Assembly (NCBI GenBank): GCA_001600355.1
Contig: BCJU01000001.1
Span: 6,572,013-6,636,012 of the forward strand
Source of the DNA: Meira nashicola
Taxonomy: Eukaryota; Basidiomycota; Exobasidiomycetes; Exobasidiales; Brachybasidiaceae
Direction of reading: 5' to 3'
Length of the DNA: 64,000 bases
Shown: positions 19,408 through 29,659 of the stretch, piece by piece
Layout of the letters: the number at the start of each line of letters is the position of its first letter
Position numbering within the stretch: position 1 is the first letter of the stretch
Made by a program: the position numbers and the translations under genes
Notes under the pieces: model-generated
Database searches by the model: none
Told to the model about the DNA's origin: nothing
What the model saw: only the letters and a program-made list of their open reading frames with translations

Positions 19408-22400
19408 TCACACTTTTGCCAAACCTGCTTCAACGGCCATGGAGAAAAAGATGCTTTGCTTGTTCCTCAGCAGAACCTCTGGTGAATCCAATTCGGCAAT
19501 CTCACCATCTTTAAGAACTAAAACACGATCTGAGTCCAAAATTGTGTTCAATCTATGGGCAATCGTGAGCGTTGTTCCGTTGAATTCCTTACGAACGACT
19601 TCTTGAATTTGATCATCAGTTGTCAAATCGACACTAGAAGTAGCTTCATCCAAGACCAAGATTTTCGATCCTCGTAAAAGAGCACGTGCAACACATAACA
19701 ATTGACGTTGTCCAGCCGAGAAGTTAGAAGCACCTTCAGTCAACATGGCATCCAAACCACCATCTAGCGAACTGACGTGCTCTTTCAATCTTGCCTGATC
19801 TATCGCTTTCCAAAGAGCTTCATCGGAATATTGTTCTCCAGGATCGACGTTGTCACGTAATGTACCTTCCCATAATTGTGGATCTTGAGGAATGATGGCT
19901 AAAGATGAACGTAATTGTTTCAAACCAAGTTTGTTGCTTTCTACATCATCAATCCAAATTCCTCCTTCTGAAGCTTCAATGATACGGAAAAGTGCTAATG
20001 TTAAACTAGACTTTCCCGCTCCCGTTCTTCCTACCACACCAATACGTTCTCCATGTTTGATCGTCATACTGAGCTTCTTAAGCACAAGTGGTAATTCTTT
20101 GCGATAACGTGTAGAATAGCCTCTAAATTCAATTTTACCTTGAGTTGGCCAATTTGCAGGTGGTTTATATTCTGTTTCGTATGGTGCTTCAGGTTCAGTA
20201 TCCGTATAACCCATTATTCTTTCAACCGAAACAATATTTTGTTCCACTTCTGAAGCAGATCTCACAACCCAATTTAATGTTTGTGTTGTCGAAAGTGCTT
20301 GAGACATCATCAAACCAAGTAAACCGGCATCCATCTTTCCACCTGAAGCAACTAATGCAACTGCAAGGGTTGACGCAATCAAAATCACAGTTGATCCAAT
20401 GAATTCAATTCGAACAGCTAACCAACGATTGCAAGTCACTGAAGGGAAATAACACATCTGATTGCGATCTACACGAGCTTCGTTTGTGGCAATAAATCTT
20501 GACTCTTGTCCGAATGCTCTAATTGTGCTCAATCCTCCCAAACTTTCTTGGAACCAGGTAAAGATTGGCGTCTTGCTGACTGCATCCAATCGTTTGATTT
20601 CACGAGATGTAGCGAGATAATAACGCAAAACGGCACGATAAATGAATCCCAATGGAACAATCGCCAACAAGAATGGCGGAACGCTCACGCTCACCACAAC
20701 CAAAACACCCACAACGACGATCATCGTTCTAAAAAATCCGTTCAAAACACGAGGCAAAACTTCATCGACGACGTTCACATCGCGCGAGAACAAGTTGAGT
20801 AATCGTCCTGTTGGTATCGTTTCAAACCATTGCAAAGGCGCACGGCTGATACCACGGAAAAGGCCATCATGAAACTTCTTTGCAGAAGAGATGGCTAGCC
20901 AAGTGTATAGAATGAATGGTGCAATACAGATTGCCAAACTTGCCAAGATGCCCACCAATCCATACATCGTCAAGTAAAATCGTGTATCAGCAGCACTACC
21001 ACCGTTTGTTTCACTGTTATGTGTACCCCATTGCTTTAAAACGATATCACGAGAAACTTGCAAGACTTGAGTCAAAATTTGTGCAACGATATAGAGCGTA
21101 AATCCAATCGTGCTTGCACTAGAAGCGTACTCTTTGTACACGTTCCAGCTCACACTGCCTTGTTCTGACTTTTCACGTTGTTGTCTAGTCTCACGAAGTT
21201 GACGAACTGTTTCTTTTTTAATTTGACGCTTGCTGAGAGGGCGTGGCCTATGCATGGAGGCTGTGCTTAGGCGTCTATGCAATTTGGTTTCTTTGAGTGA
21301 TTCTTCTCCATGGGCACCATGTGCAAATTCTGTATCGTAATCGATCACTTCATGCTCAGGCTTTTCGGGATCAGGCAAAGTTCCAATATCTGGAGCCTCT
21401 TCCTCTCCACGATGTCTTGCAGCTTGTTTGCCGAGACCGTTGATAAGGTTGTAAATATCACCTTTAGCAGCCATACAATCGGAATACGTACCACGTTCTT
21501 TCAAAAATACTCCTCTTCGAAGAGATACAATTTGATCGCATTGAGGAAGGTAGGCGACAGTATTTGTTGTCAAAATTCTTGTCTTTGATTTTAGCATACC
21601 TTCTGGACCAATGACATGCTTGAAAAGGTGTGCACCTACATGAGCATCTACTGCGGCAAGTGGATCATCAAGCAAATAAATATCAGCTCTCGCATAGCAA
21701 GCTCTTGCCAATGCAACACGAGCACGTTGACCACCAGAGAGTGAAACACCCTTTTCTCCCACTTCTGTCATATCTCCGTCGGGCAAGATGGCCAAATCCG
21801 GTTCCAAAGCACAAGCACGTAAGACACGTTGATAGAAATCAGGTTCGTAATTGAGTCCAAAGAGGATATTATCACGAACGGAAGCGCCCATACACCATCC
21901 ACCTTGAGTGAAATAAGCAGTTCTACCACGAACGATACATTCTCCATCCGTTCTGTGCATCTCGCCCAAGATTGCTGCCAAAAGAGATGATTTACCATCA
22001 CCTACTCTTCCCAAAACGGCCAATAACTCTCCCTTGCTAACCGTCAAATCTAATTCGGCCAATGTAGGAACAGGTTGTGTACGAGACCATTTGAATTCGG
22101 CTCCTTTGAGCTCGACTGTGGCTGAGATAGAATCGACATCTGCTTGTGCATCTGGCAAAAGTGGATCGAGAGGTTGTGCTGGCAAGATGAGTTTACGGGC
22201 ATTTCTGTCCAATTCCCCTGCATCCAAGAACGCCGAAAGACGACGTGCGGAAACCAATGCTTGAATAATGGCGGCCACAATACCTGCAAGCATGGCAAGT
22301 GGGAAAGATAATAAAGCGTACAAACTTAAAGCAGGGAAAATCACATCGGCCGTTAATGGTTTGTCGGGATTGACGACGCTGTAAACGATAAATGTGGAAA

Positions 22401-24360
22401 GTGAGACAAAGAATGGAATTGCCGTCCAGAAAAAGTTGAAGAAAGCATTAACACCTCCGCTCAATTTCAACAAGGACAATTCATCATCATTACGAACGGA
22501 GAAAAGCTTTTTTGAAAAGGCTTCTTCCCATGCAAACAACTTGATTGTTTTGATGTTTGTTAAAATTTCATTCATCAACCTTGTCCTTTTATCCTTCACC
22601 TTCATTGTACGTTCGGAAAGGGAGCGCATGTATCGTGCCAAGGCAGTATTCAAAGGAACTGAGACGACCATGATTGCAACACCGACAAAACTTGGCCATC
22701 CGAGCAAATTGTATAGTGAAACGAAAGCCAACGTCATTTGGAATAAAGCCGACCAAGCAATATGTCCATAAGTACACAAATCTTGCAAACGAGTTGCATC
22801 GACGCTCATCAAATTGACAATATCACCTGTAGCACGACCAGAACGATCTTCATTGGAAAGTCTTAATGATTTCTTGTAGATTGCGCTCACCAAACCGGCC
22901 CGAACACGCATACCTGTGGTAAAACATCTTTGAAAGTATGCGTGCAAGAATGATGTTTGAATCACAGCCACCAAGAATAAGAGAGTAGCAAAAAAGAATC
23001 CATGGAATGCAGGTTCTTTGACTGCATCTTTATCTTCCCATGTTTGCACAAATTGCAACAATCTACGAAGCAATTGCGGTTGTGCAAACGCTAATGCATC
23101 TTGAGCAGCTTTCAAAATGGCGGCGAACAAAAATGGTCCTCCGTATGCCATTGCCAATGTAGTCCAAAACATTGGTTTACCATCTTTATCGCGCGTCTTG
23201 CTGTACCATACTTCAAATCGTTTTCCTAGATTTTCGCCATCTTCACCAGGCGGTAGAGACCACATGTCCTCTTCAGTCAAAAACTTCTTTGATCCAAGCG
23301 ACATCATTGGCTGCATCCAGTGGAACGATAATCTCGAAAAGATATTGGCAACATTTTCCGGGCACTCTTTCTCACCGGTATCTGCACGAGCGTCTTCTCC
23401 TCCTGCTAATGCATCACTAGAATCGCTACGAATGCTGAATGCGCTTGGGTTTTCTGTTGGATCGTATGAATGATGTTGCTGATGGCGCGATGTTCCATTT
23501 CCGTTTGCAATTATCTTCTTTGGGTCTCCTCCAGTACTAGGTCTTGGTCCGCCTACTTCCACACCAACACATTCCAATGCGAATACAATCAAAACCAAAC
23601 TGACTCGGGTCGCACGAAGAGCGAATTCAACCATACTGTCCTGAACCGGAGGTGAAGGGAAGGTGACCATGGTGCGCAATCTGATCAGAGAAAAGATCAA
23701 ATGTATTAGCCAGAAAAAGAGTAAAACGGTCGATGATCGTCTTTCGCGGGTATGATTGTAGTGTTGCAGAGGCAGCGAAAGAGCATAAGAGGCCAAAAGA
23801 GCGAGAGATGCTAAGAAGCGAATACTTGTGATTCTACTTTGCGCAAATGATAGAGATACTTCTAGAGCTGCACAAAAGCACAAAACACCGACCAAGACAT
23901 GTTTGAGGATAAGAATCGTGTGACTGGCATGCGAAAGTGGTTTTGCAGGGATTTTCATCCTTTGCGATATTGTGACTGCAGCACAGATTGCTAGCAAAAC
24001 TCCCGGTGCTATGGTCAAAACCGCATCTTGAAAGCAGGGCGTAAAATCTAAATCACGAACTGTAGAAGACGGTCCCCATCCTTCAGCATTATCGCACATT
24101 CTGCCAAAGAATGAGGCAGTTTGCTGATCATTTCCAGAAGAAGTGTGTACTTTTGTCGTATTTGATAAATTTGAGGCCTCGTTCAGCAATAAATGCGAAC
24201 TGAGAGAAGAACCTTCTCCTGTAGCAATCCATGGGTCTGATGCTAAATGATTTGCGGGAGAAACGGAAGATGCATCTCGAAGCAATCTTCGTGTATTTTG
24301 CCATACATTCGTCATGCCATTCATCATCAACTTTGACGTTGACGAATAGGCGGACGACAT
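19408..24360 (-). CDS. ABC transporter, ABCC/MRP (Ycf1-like) full-length exporter
   Basis: 1650 residues, intronless. An N-terminal TMD0 of about five helices precedes the standard TMD1-NBD1-TMD2-NBD2 order. NBD1 has Walker A GRVGDGKSS, signature VSLSGGQRARVALARA and Walker B IYLLDDPLAAVD. NBD2 has GRTGAGKSS, FSAGQRQLLCVARAL and ILVLDEATSSVD. The Asp in place of the catalytic Glu in NBD1 and the intact Glu in NBD2 are typical of ABCC proteins. A charged linker sits between the halves. The family exports glutathione conjugates, metals or bile pigments, usually into the vacuole. The gene is divergent from the Sec14-MoaD gene across a 1.3 kb intergenic region with candidate zinc-cluster sites. 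Confidence 0.93.
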   Translation of the reverse strand: MSSAYSSTSKLMMNGMTNVWQNTRRLLRDASSVSPANHLASDPWIATGEGSSLSSHLLLNEASNLSNTTKVHTSSGNDQQTASFFGRMCDNAEGWGPSSTVRDLDFTPCFQDAVLTIAPGVLLAICAAVTISQRMKIPAKPLSHASHTILILKHVLVGVLCFCAALEVSLSFAQSRITSIRFLASLALLASYALSLPLQHYNHTRERRSSTVLLFFWLIHLIFSLIRLRTMVTFPSPPVQDSMVEFALRATRVSLVLIVFALECVGVEVGGPRPSTGGDPKKIIANGNGTSRHQQHHSYDPTENPSAFSIRSDSSDALAGGEDARADTGEKECPENVANIFSRLSFHWMQPMMSLGSKKFLTEEDMWSLPPGEDGENLGKRFEVWYSKTRDKDGKPMFWTTLAMAYGGPFLFAAILKAAQDALAFAQPQLLRRLLQFVQTWEDKDAVKEPAFHGFFFATLLFLVAVIQTSFLHAYFQRCFTTGMRVRAGLVSAIYKKSLRLSNEDRSGRATGDIVNLMSVDATRLQDLCTYGHIAWSALFQMTLAFVSLYNLLGWPSFVGVAIMVVSVPLNTALARYMRSLSERTMKVKDKRTRLMNEILTNIKTIKLFAWEEAFSKKLFSVRNDDELSLLKLSGGVNAFFNFFWTAIPFFVSLSTFIVYSVVNPDKPLTADVIFPALSLYALLSFPLAMLAGIVAAIIQALVSARRLSAFLDAGELDRNARKLILPAQPLDPLLPDAQADVDSISATVELKGAEFKWSRTQPVPTLAELDLTVSKGELLAVLGRVGDGKSSLLAAILGEMHRTDGECIVRGRTAYFTQGGWCMGASVRDNILFGLNYEPDFYQRVLRACALEPDLAILPDGDMTEVGEKGVSLSGGQRARVALARACYARADIYLLDDPLAAVDAHVGAHLFKHVIGPEGMLKSKTRILTTNTVAYLPQCDQIVSLRRGVFLKERGTYSDCMAAKGDIYNLINGLGKQAARHRGEEEAPDIGTLPDPEKPEHEVIDYDTEFAHGAHGEESLKETKLHRRLSTASMHRPRPLSKRQIKKETVRQLRETRQQREKSEQGSVSWNVYKEYASSASTIGFTLYIVAQILTQVLQVSRDIVLKQWGTHNSETNGGSAADTRFYLTMYGLVGILASLAICIAPFILYTWLAISSAKKFHDGLFRGISRAPLQWFETIPTGRLLNLFSRDVNVVDEVLPRVLNGFFRTMIVVVGVLVVVSVSVPPFLLAIVPLGFIYRAVLRYYLATSREIKRLDAVSKTPIFTWFQESLGGLSTIRAFGQESRFIATNEARVDRNQMCYFPSVTCNRWLAVRIEFIGSTVILIASTLAVALVASGGKMDAGLLGLMMSQALSTTQTLNWVVRSASEVEQNIVSVERIMGYTDTEPEAPYETEYKPPANWPTQGKIEFRGYSTRYRKELPLVLKKLSMTIKHGERIGVVGRTGAGKSSLTLALFRIIEASEGGIWIDDVESNKLGLKQLRSSLAIIPQDPQLWEGTLRDNVDPGEQYSDEALWKAIDQARLKEHVSSLDGGLDAMLTEGASNFSAGQRQLLCVARALLRGSKILVLDEATSSVDLTTDDQIQEVVRKEFNGTTLTIAHRLNTILDSDRVLVLKDGEIAELDSPEVLLRNKQSIFFSMAVEAGLAKV

Positions 24361-25640
24361 TATGATTGCGATAAAATTTTTGAGATGATAGTATCAAAGA
24401 CGGGAAGGTATCAGAAGATAACATCGAACATTTTATTTTTGATATTTTTTCCATAATGTTTGTTAAAAGATTTCAGCACTTTATCAGTCTCTTTACTCGA
24501 GTATATTCATGTACATACGCCCGTCCAACATTATGGAGAGCAGGCTAATCGCGGCGACTCTAAAGTCTTCACGAATGCGGGCGTCGCGTTGCTTACGCCA
24601 TCAGTAAAGAACTTTTTTGTGTAGGAGTTCTGCATTGGCTTACAAATAGGATCGATCTCGCACGCGTCCATCCATGCAGGGAAGATCTCGCTCGCTCAGC
24701 TTCATGCAAGTAAAACTGTTCCTCTCGGCCGTTTTTTATAGGAAATTATTTCTTAACGCCGAAAATAGTGGAGATGCAACTAGTGTAAATGGTATGACAA
24801 TGAAGTTACAGTGTGAATTGATGATGAGAGTAGGGTTCTATGTGGTGCTTAAAAAGACTTGGCAAACGGCCCGAATTCTGTACTCCTCCGCTTGTATGGT
24901 AGAGGAGAATATGGGTGTATGTGATTTTCTCACCATTGAAGTCTATATTTCAACAAATTTCACGTGGCTTGAGGTTCTTTAAAAAGCTGAACAAAAAAAT
25001 GTACGACCAACAATGGTACCATTTCTTCCGCGCAAAATACGCGGAAGCCTGTCAATTCATTTAAATCCGCGGTTTCTTAACGACTTATCACGATGAGAAA
25101 ATTGTCTTTGACGTAGTGGAACCTCCACAGAATGTGTATTGATGATAAAAAAAGGTTTATGGTACAAATGTTACACGTAATCCCTTTGATAAATTTAAGG
25201 TTATGTATGAATATAGTAGAAGCCGAACGTCCGCGGTCTATGAATCAAATGCAAACGTTTGCAATCGGTTTAACAATCTCCGGGAGGTTACAGAAAAACT
25301 CCACTCCGACCAAACAATCTTGAGACGTGTGTGCACAAAACGCGTCTTTGTTTAAACCCAGGAAATCACAATTGAATCAGCGGGCCAAAGAGCCGATAAA
25401 AAGGGAAAAAAAGAGAGTTTTTATACGAGAGTACTGCACTAAAGAGCGGGTAGGGCGTCATTTCATGCATAAAGGGTATCTGTGTGTGCATTTATTGCTT
25501 GGAAGGAGGAAAAAAAAGAGAAAAAGGGCCGATTTTTATCCTGGTCATACCCTTTGACATTGTGATCAACTCCTTTTTTTAGAAAGAAAAAAAGATTATC
25601 ATTCTTTGAACAAGACGTCCATCATCTAAATCTAATCAAG
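24361..25640. promoter_or_regulatory. Long divergent intergenic region with zinc-cluster-like sites
   Basis: 1280 nt between the ABCC gene (minus) and the Sec14-MoaD gene (plus). It holds TCCGCGGT at 25066-25073 and 25230-25237 and an inverted repeat CTTCCGCG-7-CGCGGAAG at 25025-25047. T-runs occur near both start codons. Open frames such as the one near 24674-24982 have no family resemblance and look accidental. No tRNA seen. Confidence 0.4.
25025..25047. promoter_or_regulatory. Inverted repeat CTTCCGCG / CGCGGAAG
   Basis: Perfect 8-nt arms separated by CAAAATA. The CCG...CGG arrangement is the classic target shape of dimeric Zn2Cys6 factors. TCCGCGGT follows 19 nt downstream. Assignment as a binding site is inference. 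Confidence 0.35.
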
Positions 25641-27914
25641 ATGGAGTCTATTCGACGTGAATCATCGCGTATGTCACGCTCCAGTGTACAAAGTCATGGC
25701 AAATCAAGTACAGTCTCCGGTGCAGTTGGTAGCAGCCCAAATAGACCTTCTTTGCTATCTAAAGCTTATCACAGTGTATCCACTCGAGGTTCTCGTATGG
25801 GTAACAGAAATTCATGGCAAGAACCCACCCAATCCGATCAAAAAGCCGCTTTCTCTGGAATATCGGGATATGGCGTAGATGGGGAAGGAAAGCAAAAGCA
25901 TATTCAAGGTTTCGACGGAATTTTTCCCGTTCCTCATCCTGATTGCAAGCCTACACAACCCGCAAATCTTACAGAAGAACAGCAAAAAAAGTATCAAGAA
26001 GTTTTTGAGTACTTCAAATCCCAAAAGGACTTTCCCGTTTCACTCAAACCGGAAGAGAAACGTCGTGAACCTTTAAGCGATTGGGAAAAGTTGCGTCTCT
26101 TAAGCAAGGAGAGTATGCTACGATACTTACGAGCAACGAAATGGGATGTCAGACAAGCAAAAAAGCGTTTGGTCGATACCATCGCTTGGCGTAGAGAATT
26201 TGGCGTGGAAAGTTTAAATCCTGAAGAAATGGCAAAGGAAGCAAAATGCGGAAAAGAGACCGTTTTGGGATATGACAAGCATGCAAGACCTGTACACTAC
26301 ATGCACCCACATAGAAGTGATACCAAAGAGTCTCCACGACAAATGCAATTCGCCGTTTTCTTACTCGAAAGATGTATTGATATGATGCCTCCTGGAGTGG
26401 AACAATTGGCGCTTTTGATCAATTTTGAACATAAAAGTCGCAACCCTACCAGTATCGCCAATGCCAAGCTAATGCTGTATATTCTGCAAAATCATTATGT
26501 TGAAAATTTAGGAGTCAACTGGTCTGTGAATGTGCCTTGGGTATTCAAGGTATTCTGGAATGCAATTCAACCTTTCATTGATCCCGTAACAAAGAATAAA
26601 TGCCATTTCGACGAGCCTGTAAGGAATCAAGTGCCAGCCGATCAATTAAGTACCGATTTTGGCGGTGATGTAAAGGCAAAATATGATCATGATGCTTATT
26701 GGCCTGCATTGCTCAGAATTACAAAAGAGAGAAGGGATGAAATGGTTCGTAGATTTAAGGAAGATTGCAATTCCGAAATTGGCGCTTCCGAATGGGTTAT
26801 TCGCGGAGGTGACGATCCGACTTCGCCTTTCTCTGCTCATAAATCGGAAGCGCCTGTGCACAATGGACACGAGTCAACAGCCACATCGACAGACAATTCT
26901 TCTAGTGTAGCTACACCCACAGCTATTGAAATGCGCGATTCGTCACCGTTGGAGCTATTCAAAACTCCATTGGATCAATTAAATAAAGATCCATTGGAAC
27001 GTACATTCAGTTCAACAACACAAAGTAGTGACGCACATCATACACAAAAGCAAACACTTGAAGCCCCCGAGCTAGCAACGACTGCTGAGAAACCAAAGGA
27101 AGAAGAAGAAGAAACTAAAAAGGCAGAAAAAGAAGAACAAAATTCACAAATGCAAACGCCCAAATCTTCTTCTCCACAGAGTCATACAGCATCTACGCTA
27201 TTCAAGGATAAATTGCATGCATCTAAATTATTTGCCGCTTTTCATCCTGATTCACGTAGAAGTGCATCGCAAGATCAACCCCGATCATCAAATGATGCTA
27301 CCGAATCTCAAAAGCAGTCCAATGGTTCTGCTGTGCAAACTGAAAGCGAAGAACCCATTTCACCTACATCAGAAACTTCAGTACCTGCTCCCCATGAAAT
27401 TTTAGCAGTAGCAGGTGCAGCAGGACCACAAGCAGCTGCAGGTGCGGTAGGATCAATCGTTGCTGATCAAGCATATTATGGTATGCAAAGGGTAAAGAGT
27501 ACAGCAGAAACAAACCTTTCCAAGCTCACTTCCGGAGCACAAGAGACTTCATCCGAGGTTGCAACCGGTGCCCCTGCAGCCGATCAACTTCCTCCTTCAC
27601 TTCAAGGAAAAAGTGTCACTATCCTATTCTTCGCCGCAGCAAAAGAAGCAGTAGGAGGAAAAGCCAAACATTTATTACTCTTACCAACGGATGGAACGAG
27701 TGCAGTCACTTTGAGCGCTTTACGGGATCATATCTTGATCACATTTGAGAAAGATCCTCCTTCGGAAAAGTATGACGGAGCTTCCCTCAAAAAGGTGATT
27801 GAAGGATCCAAATGGTCTATTGATGAGAGTATGATTGATGAAGATGAATTACAATCAACCCTAATTCAAGGAGGTGAAACTGTTGCCATCATTCCACCAG
27901 TATCAGGAGGATAA
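25641..27914 (+). CDS. Sec14-like CRAL-TRIO protein fused to a C-terminal MoaD/MOCS2A-like sulfur carrier
   Basis: 757 residues in one uninterrupted frame. Residues ~1-80 are Ser-rich. Residues ~130-385 form a Sec14/CRAL-TRIO lipid-transfer module: CRAL-TRIO-N helix SMLRYLRATKWDVRQAKKRL, core VEQLALLINFEHKS and NWSVNVPWVFKVFWNAIQPF, C-terminal DQLSTDFGGD. Residues ~395-650 are disordered, rich in Ser, Glu, Gln and Ala. Residues ~657-757 form a ubiquitin-like MoaD domain starting SVTILFFAAAKEAVGG and ending GGETVAIIPPVSGG, with the terminal Gly-Gly needed for thiocarboxylate formation in molybdopterin synthase. I know MoaD-type subunits in fungi as separate small proteins, so the joined form is unusual. 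An internal promoter or start (for example Met at YYGMQRVK, near 27482) could also make free MoaD. See findings. Confidence 0.85.
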   Translation: MESIRRESSRMSRSSVQSHGKSSTVSGAVGSSPNRPSLLSKAYHSVSTRGSRMGNRNSWQEPTQSDQKAAFSGISGYGVDGEGKQKHIQGFDGIFPVPHPDCKPTQPANLTEEQQKKYQEVFEYFKSQKDFPVSLKPEEKRREPLSDWEKLRLLSKESMLRYLRATKWDVRQAKKRLVDTIAWRREFGVESLNPEEMAKEAKCGKETVLGYDKHARPVHYMHPHRSDTKESPRQMQFAVFLLERCIDMMPPGVEQLALLINFEHKSRNPTSIANAKLMLYILQNHYVENLGVNWSVNVPWVFKVFWNAIQPFIDPVTKNKCHFDEPVRNQVPADQLSTDFGGDVKAKYDHDAYWPALLRITKERRDEMVRRFKEDCNSEIGASEWVIRGGDDPTSPFSAHKSEAPVHNGHESTATSTDNSSSVATPTAIEMRDSSPLELFKTPLDQLNKDPLERTFSSTTQSSDAHHTQKQTLEAPELATTAEKPKEEEEETKKAEKEEQNSQMQTPKSSSPQSHTASTLFKDKLHASKLFAAFHPDSRRSASQDQPRSSNDATESQKQSNGSAVQTESEEPISPTSETSVPAPHEILAVAGAAGPQAAAGAVGSIVADQAYYGMQRVKSTAETNLSKLTSGAQETSSEVATGAPAADQLPPSLQGKSVTILFFAAAKEAVGGKAKHLLLLPTDGTSAVTLSALRDHILITFEKDPPSEKYDGASLKKVIEGSKWSIDESMIDEDELQSTLIQGGETVAIIPPVSGG

Positions 27915-28051
27915 TTCCAGTACTTTTTTTAACGACAAGGATGACTTTCATATATTGTTTTCTTTTTCTAATTATACCGAGCATGAGGACTTTGCTTAAT
28001 CAGATGGATTCTATGAGAAACTTTTACACTATACATAAGTCAAGTCTGCGA
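27915..28051. terminator. Convergent 3' region between Sec14-MoaD and biotin synthase genes
   Basis: T-rich stretches (for example 27928-27966) in a 137-nt convergent spacer, where polyadenylation of both genes must occur. No canonical AATAAA pair is seen. Confidence 0.3.
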
Positions 28052-29251
28052 TTAAGCTGAAGCTGTTGCTTCCCTTTTGATAGAGTCAACTCCTTGAGTC
28101 TCCTTGGCAGCAACTGCTTCATTCTCAAAGCTGACCATACCGTTCAATCCCCATCTTGACAACATGGCTTTGTCTTCATCCCAACCGGCAGTAGGTGTGG
28201 TAAGCATTTTATGACCTGTAAAGATTGCATTTGCTCCTGCTAAGAAACACATTGCTTGTTCCGATTCGCTAAACAATTGACGACCAGCGGCCATACGAAT
28301 GATTGAAGTTGGCAAAACGATGCGTGCAGTTGCGATTGTACGTAACATTGTTTGAATGCTTACGGGTTCATTCTTTTCCATTGGTGTTCCAGGAATAGCA
28401 ACCAATGCATTCACAGGGAAACTTTCTGGCGCTTCGGGTAATTTACTCATTTCCCAAATCAATCCAACACGATCAGCCTCTTCTTCTCCTAATCCTAAAA
28501 TACCACCTGAACAAACGGAAATGCCTGCATCACGAACGGCTTCCAAAGTACTCAAACGATCATCATATGTACGTGAAGTGACAACTTTTCCGTAATATTC
28601 ACGACTGGTGTCGAGATTGTGATTGTACGCTGTTAAACCGGCATTTTTGAGTTGTTTTGCTTGTTCTGGTGTTAACATACCTAAAGTCGTGCAAACTTCC
28701 ATTCCCATTCCACGAATTTCACTGACCATTTCTAAAATCCGATTGAAACCACGCTTTCTTCCACCAACTTCACGCCAAGCAGCGCCCATGCAAAAACGTG
28801 TTGAACCATTTTCTTTCGCTCTACGTGCTTCTACCAAAACTTCATCAACTTCGCTTAATTTTGAAGGAGTGGAAGGAGTTGTATAACGAGAAGATTGACT
28901 GCAATAACCGCAATCTTCACTACATCCACCTTCTTTGATATTCATCAATGTGCATAATTGAATTTTATTTGCTGGCTGTGTAGTTCTATGAACGGTTGCT
29001 GCTCTAAAGATAAGGTCCATCAAATTTCCATTGTAAATCTCTGAAACTTCTGATCTCTTCCATGAGCGACGATTTTCAACGGAAGAAGAAGAACCTTTTG
29101 TTGCCAATAATTCAGGCGATAATCTTTCTTGAGGTTCCACTGCACTTGCTCTTCCTCTTGTGAGTTTAGGAAAAGCTAAGCATTTTGATGATTGTTGCCA
29201 AGCTGATCCGGGTTGTCCTCCGACACGTAGTAGGGAATGTGTTCTTGTCAT
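28052..29251 (-). CDS. BIO2: Biotin synthase, mitochondrial
   Basis: 399 residues, intronless. The radical-SAM cluster motif C110-x3-C114-x2-C117 is present in GGCSEDCGYCSQS. It is followed by the conserved GSTRFCMGAAWR, MGMEVCTTLGML, AYNHNLDTS, GLGE and NALVAIPGTPM segments and the Arg-containing IRMAAGR motif that ligates the second FeS cluster. The N-terminal ~60 residues are basic and Ser-rich and probably serve as a mitochondrial presequence. The enzyme inserts sulfur into dethiobiotin to make biotin, so this fungus may complete the last biotin step itself. The other biotin genes are not in this window. Confidence 0.96.
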   Translation of the reverse strand: MTRTHSLLRVGGQPGSAWQQSSKCLAFPKLTRGRASAVEPQERLSPELLATKGSSSSVENRRSWKRSEVSEIYNGNLMDLIFRAATVHRTTQPANKIQLCTLMNIKEGGCSEDCGYCSQSSRYTTPSTPSKLSEVDEVLVEARRAKENGSTRFCMGAAWREVGGRKRGFNRILEMVSEIRGMGMEVCTTLGMLTPEQAKQLKNAGLTAYNHNLDTSREYYGKVVTSRTYDDRLSTLEAVRDAGISVCSGGILGLGEEEADRVGLIWEMSKLPEAPESFPVNALVAIPGTPMEKNEPVSIQTMLRTIATARIVLPTSIIRMAAGRQLFSESEQAMCFLAGANAIFTGHKMLTTPTAGWDEDKAMLSRWGLNGMVSFENEAVAAKETQGVDSIKREATASA

Positions 29252-29659
29252 TTCTGAAAAGGTGATGGTGAGAAATATCGTCTCGGCCTGTTGTCCGTTT
29301 TAAGCGGTATGCAAGTCCTATCAGTCATTCGTCCGGATTGCTTATTGGCCGATTATCTTGTAAAAGAGAATCAGAGAAGCTTTATCCTTTGTAAACCCTT
29401 GGGGCACATTTAGAGTGTTTTTCATCTGTGCACCCAATCTTCTTATTCTGCGTAGCAATAGCGCGCCTTTGATAGCGTGCATACCTTCTGATTGTCTGCA
29501 GATTAAGGCGCCCCAACCTTCTTCTCGCTCTGTGGGGAGAGCAGTGTTGGGTTGAGTTTTATTCACGTGGACGAGGGAGGGGTGCGGGAGGCTTTTTACA
29601 ATTTTTCATTTAAAACTCCACAATACCGGGAAGTTTTCACTTTTGATACGAACGACCAT
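29252..29659. other. Bidirectional promoter between BIO2 and MTG2
   Basis: About 400 nt between divergent genes for two mitochondrial proteins. An in-frame extension of the MTG2 reading frame runs upstream to 29552 but has no ATG start. No distinctive site recognised. Confidence 0.4.

Noticed and set aside
24674..24982. 102-codon ORF as a gene between the ABCC and Sec14 genes
   Set aside because: No domain, no convincing signal peptide at its start and no flanking gene structure. It looks like a chance ORF in the promoter region.
29552..29659. N-terminal extension of the Mtg2 reading frame
   Set aside because: It has no ATG start, and the Met at 29660 gives a proper mitochondrial presequence.
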